Of a stretch of DNA of 64,000 nucleotides, positions 22,401 through 34,639 are shown in pieces. The translations under genes and the position numbers were made by a program. The DNA lies in assembly GCF_052857255.1 (NCBI RefSeq), contig NC_135498.1:89632257-89696256 (forward strand). The letters run 5' to 3'. Every line of letters starts with the position of its first letter. Position 1 is the first letter of the stretch. The notes beneath the pieces are model-generated. The model was given only the letters and a program-made list of their open reading frames with translations, made no database searches and was not told the DNA's origin. The stretch comes from Amblyomma americanum (taxonomy: Eukaryota; Arthropoda; Arachnida; Ixodida; Ixodidae).

Positions 22401-24400
22401 CTTCTACCGGGAGAGGTCGATCAGGGCCACTTTGGGAGATTTATTCGGTAACATGGTTCCCACATGAGCGTTATGAACGGAGGTCTGAATGCGATTTCCC
22501 ATGAATAGACTAGCCACAGCTTGGTCGGTAGACCACTGGTACCACCAGCGGCGCAGCAGACTCAAAACCCGAATGTGTGCGGAAGCATTATATTTTCCAT
22601 GTCATGCAGATCCTGGCGTGTATGCTTTTATTGCTGTGCTATAAGAGTGTTTGTGCTAGCGCACATGAGTAATATGATTTCTTTTGTGTTTATAAGCAAG
22701 CAATCATTTCGTTGTCTGCAAGTCATGTATTCACAATTTTTGCTTGATTTGCATTAAGTCTAAGTACAGAAACTGCTCAGTTCCGCTAATGATTTTTGTG
22801 AGCGTATGCAGTTTTTCGGCCTGCCTTTGGTAGCAGGCAGAACATGGCTGACATTAGATGGCATGACTTCAATAGCTGAGAGGCCGAGACTCATAGCTGG
22901 GACGCAAGAACAAAATCTGAAATGATCGAAAATTGAGCCTTTTGTTTCTGTGGCGTCGTATCACCGCGTAGCTCTTACTGGGGCGAATATTCCTACGGGA
23001 GAAAGGCTATTTTGGCAGGGAAAAAATAATTTGTGAAGTCCAGTGTCTTTGACCCACTCCGTACTAATGTACAGTTTGGGGAAAGACAAGACACACGCGA
23101 TATGGCGATGCGGGGCATCGCAAGTTCGCGACACTAGACAGGAATCTCCAGTTGCACAATAGCAGGACTGCCTCGTTCTCTTGACATCCCGGTTTGGGAC
23201 AGCACAAGTTCTGAGCTTGCTATAACACATTCCTTTCTTGCAACCATCATTGAGCAATCGACGCCCGGCTTCCGAGGCACCATCAGTAGGCCTCAATTCA
23301 GCGCCAGCGAATAGCGAGAAGGCGGAGGCTCACCGAACTGCACCGAGCGCAGCATCTCTCTGTCGACATGTACTTCCAGCAGGGGAGAGGGCTCATGATT
23401 CATGTTGCGCGACCTCAGTCGAGTGGCTGGTCCGCCCTCGTCGCAGGTGATGGCCCTGGGTGCATCGTTTCGCCTGCACAGGATGAACACACGGAATTCC
23501 GAGCCTCATGATTTATCCCGGTTGGTGCATGACGAGTTTGCAAGAAATCTTTGCAATGTCTCAAGTCAATTACATGAAAGCCGGTCCATTTCAAATTGAA
23601 CTGAATAAGAGTGGATTGTTATTTTATCAGGGTAAACACCGAAGTATTTACGAGAGAAAATATTCTGCATTCACTGATCGATTCAAATTATACATTACGG
23701 TCTGAAGCGTTTTGCCTATCTTCCTCGACACATATGTAATCCAGCTAACCGGATCACATTTGAAAATTAACTCAGAAACTGCAGAAATATTGCGATATGT
23801 TTTACAGTGCACGCTCAGACAGGTTGTATAGTTTTCCGCTCAAAACTATAGAGAAGTCGAAGCGTGCATTATTTATGAGCCATATTCAAAATCTGGAATT
23901 TAGCAGAGCAATTCGCCATCTAGCTCATTTTTTAACATTAACCACATTTACTAGACAAAACTAAAGTCTTAACGTATTATATTTTCCATTTTCTAGGCAG
24001 GTGTTTCAAGAGCGGAAAAATTGTACACTAAATTCTGAACATTTTTTTATTTCCTGCGTTTGAAATTCGTTTCGAGAATGCATCCGTCAATAAACACAGT
24101 GGTCTATTTGCTATTTAGGTAACGTGAAAAAAACTGAATTTCGAGCTACAAAACATTTCCTTTTCGAGCGCCAAAATTAAAAGTTTTTCAAGAGCCGCAA
24201 AACAAGTCCATGTAACAAGCCGGAATCGATTCTTTCTTGGAAGGATAGGTAACTTTCTTTTGCATGATTGGGGGCGTAATTGTGAAGGGGCGTAATAAGC
24301 GAATGAGCGTAATAGCTTTTACACGCCACTGCCGGCTGAACGTTAAACTGATGCACCTCCTTTGCGATCTTCGACTGTGTTGAATTGGTTTCAGTAGTGT
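19498..24400. other. unassigned sequence
   Basis: Nothing here was recognised as a gene. GC-richer stretches at about 19900-20370, 20740-21130, 21950-22330 and 23230-23500 alternate with AT-rich DNA. They give overlapping frames of 60-126 codons on both strands without domains or clear splice sites. These may be decayed retrotransposon pieces too diverged to identify by eye. Confidence 0.35.
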
Positions 24401-24539
24401 AGTACATTCATGCGACGTCGATGATCTTTTCGTGCCGCTTCCCGCGTTGGATAGCGAAGTGTTATTAACACCGGGCAAACAGACGACGAATGTAGAACGA
24501 GCCGCATGGCGCGGGTTGCGTGTACTGGGTAGTTAATGA

Positions 24540-24640
24540 TCGCGCGCTTGTGCGGGTGTGCGTGGGGGGGAGGGCGCAGCGGTGTGTGGGGGGGACTGCG
24601 CTGGGTGGGCGAATGTGCGCGCGCGCTGGTTGTGTGTAGT
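24540..24640. repeat. G-rich low-complexity stretch, possible G-quadruplex
   Basis: The plus strand contains two runs of seven G and several GGG triplets within about 60 bp (24565-24611), interleaved with GT repeats and a GCGCGCGCGC run. This satisfies the simple four-run G-quadruplex pattern. The complementary strand is open for 181 codons (24391-24936) with a proline/histidine-rich product, which reflects the composition. Confidence 0.5.
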
Positions 24641-25437
24641 TTGTTACAACCCTGCTGGCGGTACGACGTTTGACCATCCGGTGAACCCATACAAAAGTGA
24701 TGCCTGGCTGTGAAAATACCCTTGGAGATTAGCCCACGTTTGGCAAGGGGAAAGGGGGAGGGATATGGCCTTCCCTTTGACTGGTTCCCAGCAAGAAGGA
24801 CGCCTGGGGCAGCGACCGACGATGGACAGACGACAAGGGAATAAAGGAACGGTGCCTTCAAGTAATTAGTCGTATCCGTCAGAAGCCGGCCGAAACCGGA
24901 GAGACCTTGCTGTAGTTGTGGCACGCGGCGCCGCACGAATCACATGTGTGCCGCTTGGAATATTGTTTCCCCTCTGTGCGAAATAGAAGCGGACTTGCGA
25001 TTCCTCTTCGCCAGTTCCCACGGATGGACTCTGCAACGAGTGTCTCCGCTTGCTACATGCTGTGCAACTATTCCCATCCTGGAGAAATTCGCCACCAACA
25101 TATGAAGGGGCGGAACCTTAGGGGATCTAAGGGCCGTTCTGAGTGAGAACGGACGCTCTGGGCCCTGACGACAAGGCTCATCCAGTCGCTCGACGCATGA
25201 ACTCTTGAATTTTGACTGTTTGCTTTTCTTCATAGTGTAAATGCTTCTTCGAAGTACCATTAAACCCACTTGTTATTCTTTTCTGAAACTCAAGTTCCAT
25301 TTTTCTTCAGCCCGAAGGCTCGGACACGCTACTCAACGGAGCCCGGGTTCGAGATAGACCCTGCGTCCATGACAAGCCTCATTTTAGCGTGAAAGCACTC
25401 ACAACGTGTCCAGAGTCGAGCAGGAATCATAATTGCG

Positions 25438-25611
25438 CATCTTCCTTGTGCACCGCTCTTTGCCGAAGCAATTGTGACGCCTATGTTGAGCACAACTCTT
25501 TCTTGTGGATCGCACGTTGCAATAGCAACTGTGACGCCAATATTAATCCTACGTAGAGGTAGCGCGTGTATCTTGCTTGTGCAATGCACGTTGCCTTAGC
25601 AACTGTGACGC
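25438..25611 (+). repeat. three imperfect tandem units ending GTGACGC
   Basis: Three units share the pattern CTTGTGNA, then CGCACGTTGC-like, then AGCAA(C/T)TGTGACGC. They end at 25480, 25537 and 25611, so the period is irregular (57 and 74 bp). A small old tandem array. Confidence 0.6.
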
Positions 25612-25813
25612 AAAGAGGCAAGAATTTGGCCCGGGCCTCCCCCCAAAATTTTACCATTGTCGATTTGGACCAGAGTCGACATCCAACCACAATTGACCGT
25701 GCTGGACACGATGGCTACCTCCGAAATGGGCTCGGGTCATTTCCAGAAACTTAGCCCAAAGCCATCCCAGAAAATGTAGTTCATGGCTTTGAGATTTGGC
25801 CATCACATTGCTA

Positions 25814-25833
25814 TGACGCCGCTTGTGGCGTCA
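25814..25833. repeat. short perfect inverted repeat
   Basis: TGACGCC and GGCGTCA flank the 6-base spacer GCTTGT, a perfect 7-bp-arm palindrome. It contains the same TGACGC word as the tandem units just upstream. Confidence 0.5.
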
Positions 25834-26430
25834 CCATTTACGTTTCCGCGCTTTCGCACGTCATACATCGGTTTAGGCGGAGTTAACCCCGGCTAATTTT
25901 TTATTCTAGTGCAAAGCGCTGTGATGTAGCTTTGTACACACACAAAAAGAACACAATTACCGCATCTAAAAAGCTGCTCTTTTTGGTGGTGCAAGCAAAA
26001 ATTCAAAATGGGCCAACTGGGTTTTCGTCCAGCGCAGCGGTTACGGCAACAAGCCATCCCCGCCACGTACCTTGGAATGGTTGTTGTAGGCCCGTCGCTT
26101 TCTCGGTGGGGGCGTACAAGCAGTTGTGGTCGGGCCACTGGCATTCTGGTGCAGCCACTCGGCCCCGAGCCTGGCCACACATCTTTTGCCGCGGAGCTGC
26201 AGTGAGCCAACACACGCAGCTCAGTAGCGATGGCAGTAAGGTGGTAGTTCATGTAGTTTTCATCAAAAAATGGCTGTTAATGGTTTGTTAAAATGAAAAG
26301 CGCGAAAAGGAACTACAGAATGCGATAACGGAAACTACTCGTTGGAATTTTAGCGAGTGTGCTCCGGTACAGGATGCTACGAGGCGTAAATGGCCTTTTC
26401 AACGACTTAAGCCCCAACTCGATGGCCACA
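25834..26430. other. unassigned sequence
   Basis: Two 119-codon frames face each other on opposite strands over 25893-26291. Neither shows a domain. Confidence 0.3.
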
Positions 26431-26620
26431 TCCTACGCGTACCGGCGGAGTGCCTACGCGTACGGGCATACGCTGGATCCTGTCTGCGCATGCGCAAAGC
26501 GCGACGCGCGCGCAGGCGCGAGCAGGGCGCAGATATCTGTAGATGTCAGATGTCCGCGCCTGAGCGCGCACGCTTCCGCGCGCGTTGGTAGCGGGATCCG
26601 GTTTACAACAATGGGAGCAC
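26431..26620. promoter_or_regulatory. CpG-rich patch with an NRF-1-like palindrome
   Basis: The segment is rich in CpG (runs of GCGCG) and contains TGCGCATGCGCA at 26485-26496, a perfect match to the NRF-1 consensus YGCGCAYGCGCR. Repeated TACGCGTAC words lie just upstream. It could be a promoter-type CpG island, but the same palindrome occurs in other CG-rich patches of the window, so it may instead be part of a dispersed repeat. No transcript can be assigned. Confidence 0.3.
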
Positions 26621-27080
26621 CGCGGGGTTATCAGGGACTCTTTTCTTAATGGCTTGAAGCTCTTTCACGTTCCTGGAACTTTTCTTCGCGGTGTAAGTTG
26701 TCCTTTCAGCGCCCCCCAAATTCCCTCTCATCACGCTCGAAATTCCTTCCCTCGGCTCGAGAGGGGGAACGAGCCAGCTCTTGGAGCATGGAGGTGGATG
26801 CCTTTTTTCGACGCCCATCGCGGCGCGGCGCTGGGGGCGCAGGTGAGCCGCCCCTTAGATGTGCCCATCAAGTTCGGGCTTTACACATGTTGTCGAGTGG
26901 TATAACAAACATTGCGCGATCCAACAAAACTTGTTCGCGATTTTAAACCACCATCAAAAAGTATTGTTACAAAATTAAGCCGATATTTTAGGGTAAGCCT
27001 ACCCGCTGCTCTGGATCAGTGACCATGATATATCTCCTGCTGAGTCCAAGGCCGATGGATCAAATTCTGTTTGTTGCAAA

Positions 27081-27190
27081 GGAATTTCGATGGACTTGAA
27101 CTGCTAAACGCTGGTGTGCTGCACAATTCCAATGCACGTTAAAGAACCCCACAGGCTCGAAATTGATTCGGAAACTAGAATACGGCCAAC
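27081..27190 (+). mobile_element. degenerate Ruka-like SINE body fragment
   Basis: The order of AATTTCGATGGA, then GTGTGCTG, then AATGCACGTTAAAGAACCCC, then GGCTCGAAATTGATTCGGA is that of the 3' body of the tRNA-headed SINE found repeatedly after 46 kb. The head is too decayed to see. Confidence 0.65.
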
Positions 27191-30100
27191 TTTATTAGCC
27201 CACGTATAATTTTGTAACATTAAACCGATCTAAATGCTTTTATTCATTTTTTTTGCTCATAAATCTGTCGACCAGACGCTGGAGCCTCTGTGACTCCAGG
27301 GCAGGCAGCTGGCGCAGCAGAAGCAAAATTAATAGTTCCGTGACGAATTTGTGTCTGAATGAGGCCCTTTACGTGGCTTTACTGACTTCCAGTCAGCCTA
27401 ACAGTGCCTATTAGGATTTTCAGTTCTAAGAGCAAAACGACCATGCTCCACAACCAGGCATTCAAGAGAGCATGGCTTAAGTCCTGCGAATAAAACGACG
27501 AAATTTGAACAGTCAGTTTGAAGGCCGCATTCAAGGCGTCCTTTTCATCTGCCCACAACGCTGGTTAGCGGTCATGCGCTGACCGTAGAGGGCGATAAGG
27601 ACCATAGACTCGTTTGATATCGTCACTGCTCCTTTTATAGGCATCGCAAAACCACATAAAACATCGTTCTAAGTCATATAGAGTCGCAATGAAACCGATG
27701 TCGAAACGTGGGCCAGTTGTGGCTGGTCCGAAAAACAGGAAACGTGTCCTGTTCGTTTTGCAAGCTTTCGAACCTGCCAAGACTTCTTAATGAACGCCTT
27801 AGTCTCTATAGCTTCCATTGGTCTTAAGCGTCGCTTATTGAACAATATCACGCAGAGACTATTTTACGAATTAAATTTAAAAATGCTTTTACCAATACGA
27901 ATTATTATTAACCAAGATGAAACGCATTTTATAAGCCACAAGTTTTTTCGAGTCAATTCAGTTTAAATGTAGGCAGCTTCGAAAGTAAAAATCAAGAGAG
28001 TTTTGGTCCATATGAGCTCCCTTGTCAGGAAATACTGCCCGGAGTCCGGTGTTCTCTCGAGCCTCCGTGAACCGTCTGCCACGGTTGGCTGATGCCAAGG
28101 TCGAGGACGGAAAATTCCCCTCTCCTATTGTAGAGAAGCAGAGCCTGTTATGCATAGCGGTGCAGGGAGGATTATATTATTTTTGATTCATTTCCGACGA
28201 TTGTCTCTCAATATTTACCACTTAGGTCCCCTAGATATTTATGCGTTTATTTGCCATTTTGGAGGGTGCATTGTTTTTAGTTCTATGGGTTGAGTTTTCA
28301 AGGCAAGAAAAACAGGAAAGCTTCCGTTTTACCACCTTTTTTAAGAGTAGTAAAAATTTCCTAACTGCTCCAAGTTTATTTACGAGACCCCCTAAATGAC
28401 GTGCGTCGCGGAGTAAATGTTGCACAAAGTACGTAATTTTTTCATGTTTGAGCAGTACCAGTTGCTGTTATAAAAAAAACACATTGCTCAGTACAGTTAA
28501 ACTTAATCTGGATCCTAATTCGCTTTCCTTCATTTTTACTTACTACTTGATGCAACTAACCTAGTTCTATTGTCGAAGCAAGATCAGAACTGCCAAGAAA
28601 AAACATTTCAGGGAGGAGCCATGTTTCTTCACACAAACGCTGAGATTAATTTTAAAACAAGTATATTCGAATCATTTAAGTTTCTAGGCGGCTGAGCAAA
28701 TTTTTTTCGCAAAAATGTCGAAATTTTTTAAAAAACAAACCAAGTAGAAACAACGCTAGAAACCCCCACGCATAAGCACCTTATGCATACATGCTCCTCG
28801 CGCTGATGTACGCCATAAAACAAGTCACCCTTTGACATTACTTGTGATAGTTAGAGGCCTTCAAAGACCATTAACAAAAAAGCGTTCGAATCAGATTTTT
28901 ACGCTTTCCAGCGCAGTTTTCACTGATCAAAACTGACCCCCCGTCCTCTTCATAGCTTTCTTCCCTTGTCGTGGTTCCTAGCATGCCCAAAGCTGGGCGC
29001 CTCTCCACCGGCCACACCCTGTGAAACGTCATAGTATTGGCGTAATCGTATGGCCTTGCTTTAATTTTTTTTTACTTTATTCCTCGAGGCAGCTCCATCG
29101 AGTAAGGATGCACGTAATTGGCCAGGCTTCCAACCTTGTTCAGCAGAGTTTAATACGCTGATTATTTTGTAATCTATTTCGCTGGAGCTTCTGCGCAACG
29201 TTCTTGTGAATTCCGAGAGTATGCGACTAAAAGATGTTGCGAGATCTATACGGGAGCCTCAACTAAGAACAGCGTGCGGGTTGAGATAGTCAAACCAGAA
29301 GAGCAAGCCAACTTGCAGGCGTAATTCAGTGTCCTCTTTTTAATGTGGATGCGGAAAATTAGCTTAGATCTTCTTGGCAAGCAGTTTACGTACGATGTTC
29401 ATAAAGTGTTGCAGAGGCTTGGTAACACGTGAAAAATAAGGGCGCGGCGCTGGAATTTCAGACAGTGAAGTGAGATCCTAGAAAGGAGAAGCCTCCTGTG
29501 CTTACCATGGCAGAGACTCGGCTGTGCAGAGCCTGAGCGCGATGTTGTGCTCCTGGACGGAATCGCGTCTATGCCCGCTGTCTTGGGCGGGATCCGCCGT
29601 CTCCTCTTCAGCGTCCCGGCTGCGTAAAAATTGCTCACTCAATGCTGTGGCGCATAACTACTTACCAGTGCGTGTTTAGAGTTCAAGAGCGAGGACCACC
29701 GGTTCCAGCCCCTTCACTGCTCGAAATATTTCCCATCAGCCCGCTTGTTGACGTGGCACTTCGCAACGAGCATCTTCCGGAAGATATGATTTGGATGGCT
29801 GGAAGTAGTTTTTTAAAGGGCGCATTCGTACAAGACAACGACTCTAGGAGCTTCCTCAACGAAACAAATAGCCGAGGTTTGGATGGTGCGGCAGGGACGC
29901 TGCCAGACATGGCAAAACTTCATCACTGCTTCCAACCAACGAGTAGCAAGGGGCCCGGAGATGCTTTTGAAAGGCGCTGTTTTTATATTGTCTCCGGGGC
30001 TTTCGCTATCCTGTCATAGCCAGGACAGCAGAGAGCGCCCAACGTCAGAGACACTGGTCAAATATTGGCTTCAGATTGCTGCGTCTTGTTCGCTTTCGTC

Positions 30101-30356
30101 CGGAACCTAGACGCATGACCGTTGCCTGGGACCGTTTCCCAAGTTGCGTCCCAGTAGGAGAACTGGAGGCGAATCTTGGGGTCGCTTTGAGCGTATGACG
30201 CGGTACCTTTAATGGATTAATGCCGATACACGGGTAATTGCTCTCGCAGCCCCACTGGTGGAAGCACCTGTCATCGCAGGGCAGGAGCGCGTCGCTCAAC
30301 CGCGGCAACACTGTGCTAAAAGTGGCATGAGCACCCTTTCACAGAGGCCTGGGAGA
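27191..30356. other. unassigned, mostly AT-rich sequence
   Basis: No transposon or gene was recognised. The longest frame is 125 codons (29642-30019, plus strand, true ATG start). Its product is of ordinary composition without a recognised domain, and no promoter, splice site or polyadenylation signal supports it. It remains a weak candidate exon at best. Confidence 0.35.
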
Positions 30357-30550
30357 CCTCATACCACTCCCAGCGCAATGCTGCAGTATTTAGGCGGCGC
30401 GCCACTTAATGGCTGGTGTTTCCACCAGTAGGGCTGCGAGGCTTAGGTTGCTCTTCCTGAGAAACCTCTCGCAATCAGTTACTAATTTAACTTACGGTGG
30501 GCACGTTGTGATTATACCACACGGTCACGTGACCTAGGAGGCCCATTCCT
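30357..30550 (+). repeat. second SINE-like family, copy b
   Basis: This copy has the same block order as 19256-19497: CTCATACCACT at the start, a truncated A-box region, GGCTGGTGTTTCCACCAG, CTCTTCCTGAGAAACCTCTCGC, CGGTGGGCACGTTGTGA and GGTCACGTGACC. It is more diverged and shorter in the middle than the other copies. Confidence 0.6.
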
Positions 30551-30870
30551 CCACATAGGTTGATTCCCTGAGGACATTAACGCCATAGCGTTGTGGGCTC
30601 CGAGTCGCAGAAAATCGGCCGTCGTCGCCGTTTGCCCACAGCAAACATATAAATCGCGGGCGCTATAGCTTCGGCCTTATCGCGAATTATCTCGCGCCAT
30701 TACGGCTAGCCTCGGCTTAGCACAATTCGTCTTGACTTTCTATGTTTTGCTTGACTTAAACTGTCTTTCCCTGGTTCATGTATTATAAGATAATGGTTTT
30801 CTTGAATTGCATTATTTTCAACTTTACTGAAGTAGAATGCCATTCCCTGTATTCGTAGATCCCTGGAATT

Positions 30871-31110
30871 TCTCACACCACTACTGGCGCAGTGGTGCGG
30901 TGGTTAAGCGATGCACCTCTGCGCTGTGATGGCTGGTGCTGCAGTCGGTGAGGCTTGAGATCCATCTGTCTCTTCCCGAGGAACCTGTCGCGAAATACAC
31001 TAACTGAACTGCCACCCGTCACGGTTGGCAGTTTGCTGACAGTCCGGCGGGAAGGTTGGGGAGACGTCAAAGTGTCACGTGAGCTAGGTTGCCCACCTGC
31101 CACCGAGGCG
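30871..31110 (+). repeat. second SINE-like family, copy c
   Basis: A second direct copy lies 320 bp after copy b. GGCGCAGTGGTGCGGTGG and TTAAGC give the best A-box-like region of the family. It then has CTCTTCCCGAGGAACCTGTCGC, ACGGTTGGCAGTTTGCTGAC, TGTCACGTGAGCTAGGTTGC and an end rich in CCACC. Closely related to 51543-51734 over the 3' half. Confidence 0.65.
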
Positions 31111-33084
31111 GCTGGCGCCTAGCTCTTCTAGATTATGGAGGGAGCAGAGAGGCAGACAGCGGCTTTTCGGCGGATTGGAGGCTCTAGAGCTATGTAATTA
31201 AGTCCGGGAAAAATCCCCAGAGAAGCGACCAATAGGTAGGCCACATAATTTAGGTTCCGTGTGATGTCATATCTAGAGGTCTGCAAATGCCCTTATTTTC
31301 ACTTTTCCTCCCTCACCCTCACTTTTCAATCTATGACCCTCAGTCTGGTGCTCGGCTTCTTTCAGGTGAAATGCTTGGGAAATGGGTCTGCGACCCCAGA
31401 ATGAGTAGTCGAACACACCTTGTGCCACGGCGCTCTTTGGCCACAGATGCCCTTGCGCCATAAAAATTCATATGCATCAACTCAGTAATTATTGAGGTTT
31501 TCATAAAGTTAATTAGATAGTCAGAATTCTCTAGATGAGTAGAACACGTTAGAGACAGGCGGGAACGTTACGGCGGGAGGCTAATTCCCCGTTCATAGAG
31601 TTCGATTCCTTGACTGACGCCGATAGAAGAGCTCCGGTAATCAGGGTATCCTTTAAATGGTTATGCTTCCACGGACACGCAAGAATCCCGGATTCCGTTA
31701 TGTGTTTCAAAAAACTGCGACTTGAAGCATTCTTGTAGTTTGTGAAAATTTGCATCAAGAAGAGCATGGTGGACCTTACTGGGTGGCCAAGCCCGCCTAC
31801 CGAGCTTATTTTATTTTAATATAACTGGATAAGAAAAGCGCCTTGTCCGAGGGGAAAAACAGCCAGCAGCTGCGAGCAGAAAGGCGAAAAATTTCTGCAC
31901 TGGCTAGATGTTCAATGACAGCCTATTTAACTCCCATACTTCGGCGGAGTTAAGCAGTGATCGCCGGAAAAGGCTTGCGTGCGAAGCAGTGATATATTAG
32001 GTTAATGTGGAAACGTATTGCTGAAATTGTTGTCTAATTTTTAATTAAAAAACGTAATAGCTGATGTGTTCACGCCGCGCAAAATGCATTTCAATAAATT
32101 TGCTGTGAGAACAAATTGTCTCGTAACATGATAAAAAAAAATTATTGCTGATGTGTAAAACGTCCGACGTTGTGTCCTACTACAGCCTTGTCAAATTGTT
32201 AGCGCAGTAAAAAAAGGCAAATTCGAAAAGCTATTCTTGTTCACTACTGTTTATCCGAAGCGTTCGCCATCAATCCGGGTACCTTGATATGAGCACCTGA
32301 ACGCTAAAGCCAATGATCAACTGCGGATGCTGGAACGGCTGTTCTGCCGCTACCCAAACAGAACAGGTAATTGGCCGAATGTTTTCAATATACTGGTAAA
32401 GGTCGGTCCTGTAAAATACCTCAAAAAGCATCCAATTCCAATGTTTGGAAATTATCGGTGCTGCTTGGGTAACGCCGGCGCCTAGCGTTTTTCCATACCT
32501 AAGACATTTTCTCTGTGTTTTTTGTAAGCATAAAACGTGAACCGAATAAACAAACACCCTTTACAAACGTTCTTCCCAAAACAAACTGTAGCACCCATCC
32601 GCTGACACCTTAAAATCTGAAGGGTGGGGCATGATAGGGGTCTGTTCATTGCTGGCCTTTCGGACCATTGTGATAGCACACACATGAGCATCATTTCATA
32701 GGGAAAACATTAAGTTCAGTCGTCTGTGCCAGTCGTTAAGACTCGCTGTTCTTTGAAACGCATATGGAGTGTTCCAGTGCTGCCATTAGTGGCACTGAGG
32801 CACATTGCCGGCTTCCATGCCATGCCATGGTTCTCTTGCCGGCTTGCCGCACCTACCCTATTTTTCGTGACCTGTCCCAGTGGTCGTCGGCTGCTGGAGC
32901 ACACTGCCTCCACATCGGGGATCCCGTCGCTGTTTGAAGACAAAACGGCCACGTCAGACTTGCGCTTCAGAAAACGCGAAAACCACTGCTACTGTGAAAA
33001 TTTTTCAACTGCCCACTCTACTCGCTGTGCAGTCTAGAAACTGCACAGGCCCATCATAACTCCACGCGTCCACTGCTTGCGTGT
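31111..33084. other. unassigned sequence
   Basis: No gene or shared repeat was recognised. Two opposite frames of 78 and 103 codons at 32716-33037 have no domain. Confidence 0.35.
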
Positions 33085-33165
33085 ACGTACCTGGCGAGTA
33101 CTCCGTGTATGAGGCTGACGAGAGACAGCAGCAGTCCCCTGCGGCGGATGCGACGTGGTCAGTAA
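33085..33165 (+). repeat. short dispersed repeat, copy 2
   Basis: Partner of 6316-6400. It keeps GTACGTACCTG, then TGAGGCTGACG, then the AGACAGCAGCAG block and ACGTGGTCAG. Confidence 0.45.
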
Positions 33166-33364
33166 CCGGTGCAGTAGTCAAGCATGTAAGGAAACAAACG
33201 TGAAAGGAATTCTTCAATACGCAGTTTTTTTCATGCTTGTGATATTAGATAATCTCTGAAAAACCAACAGTCTTGTTGCAGTATTGTTGACCACAGCATG
33301 GCAAAGTCTCGAATTAGTCTAGACTTCAATAGGCAACGGAAAAAACTAGTGAGTCGGAAGCCCA

Positions 33365-34065
33365 TGAAAGAGTTAACGTTAAGATGGAAATGAGAAGAAC
33401 TCGCTGCATAACAAATATTTGGCTTTAACTGATGACTATGACCTTAACGTTCAACTAATGAACACCAATCTCAAACTATCATTACAGAGTATGCAATAGA
33501 ATTAGGCGATAGGATGGTTAGACAGGTTACCGGCAAGTGCTCCCAGGAGTGGAGGTACGGCTTAAGAAGCACCGAACTGACAATAGAACTGGCAGAGCTA
33601 TCAAAACTAATCAATAAATAAGTGCAAGATAACCGACATAACGAAGTTTCAATGGAGAAAATAAGTAACGATCGACACACAACATGTAGCTTAAAAGCGG
33701 TGAAGACAAAACTAAAGAGGGCAATGTCATGAGGAACATGGCTAGAGTATTAAAGTAGCTGAGGAATTCTGCACAAATCTATGCAGTATAAAATACAATC
33801 AAGACGTTAATGGGTGAGCCAGTAACGCACACTAATGCGACAACTCGCCACTAACGAAAGTGGATGAAACCCTTAGGAGCACTGCAAAGGAGGAAAGAAA
33901 CTGGAGAGGATCAGGTAGCAGCAGATCTGCTGCAGGATGGGGAGAAGATTGTGCTAGAAAAACCGCCCAACAAGTATACCAAATGCCTTATGACTTAGAG
34001 TGTACTGGGGAGCTAGGAAGCTTTACGGAAAAACTTGTTCTACGCATGAAGGTCTTATTGTTTTC
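33365..34065 (+). mobile_element. RTE-like LINE fragment, RT N-terminal part
   Basis: The last 200 bp, read through stops, give GEDQVAADLLQDG, then KIVLEK, then KYTKCL, the conserved first blocks of an RTE-type reverse transcriptase (a GEDxVxADLL block leading to the LF-x-CL block). The segment before it (33365-33850) has the lysine/asparagine-rich linker composition typical of these elements. It is riddled with stops and shifts and ends before the catalytic motifs. The RTE assignment is from remembered family patterns and is less certain than the identification as a LINE. Confidence 0.55.
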
Positions 34066-34279
34066 TGTAGCTCTGATGCAGGAAACGTGGTGACCGCCTG
34101 AATAAAAAAAAGTTGCTACTGTCTATGCACCCGCTTCATATAAACTCCTTAGATATCTGTAAGCGAATCCTTCGCGTTTGCAATCAATAACGCTTCATAG
34201 GAAGCTATTTGGTGTGGTTGCATGTTAAGGATGCGCTGGCACAATGAAACAACGATTTAAAGACAGCGCGCCTCACCCA

Positions 34280-34315
34280 CGTGTGTGCGTGCATGCGCGA
34301 GTGCGTGCGTGCGTA
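34280..34315. repeat. GTGC-type microsatellite
   Basis: A run of GTGT/GTGC/GCGT words (ACGTGTGTGCGTGCATGCGC followed by AGTGCGTGCGTGCGT). A simple imperfect tetranucleotide repeat. Confidence 0.8.
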
Positions 34316-34639
34316 TTGTTATTAGGCCACGAACGCCACATTTGGTATGTCGCTCCGTAAGTACGACTTCACCGCTCCGTGGTTTGGGTGTTTAAAAACA
34401 TTCGTAAGTTTCGTATAGCGAATAGCATACTCTCCGGTTCGATTCGTTGAACATATCAAAGATGGATGTTAAAAATAATTTGAAACGATTTCAATATGTC
34501 AAGATTTCTATGAGTTTTGACCTCATTGTTCCGAAGTTTCAATAAGGCACGCCGTTGTTTTTTTTTATGACTATTTAGAAAACGACCCCTTCCGACGCAG
34601 CAAAACTGCTGCCGAGATTTGTCTGCACGGTATAGAAAG

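Noticed and set aside
24391..24936. 181-codon minus-strand frame
   Set aside because: The product is proline/histidine/arginine low-complexity arising from the G-rich tract; no domain, start context or splice sites.
25438..25611. CRISPR array
   Set aside because: Three imperfect repeats with unequal spacing in a eukaryotic context; no spacers of constant length.
29642..30019. 125-codon single-exon gene
   Set aside because: A real ATG is present, but there is no recognised domain, promoter or polyadenylation signal; chance open frames of this size occur elsewhere in the window.
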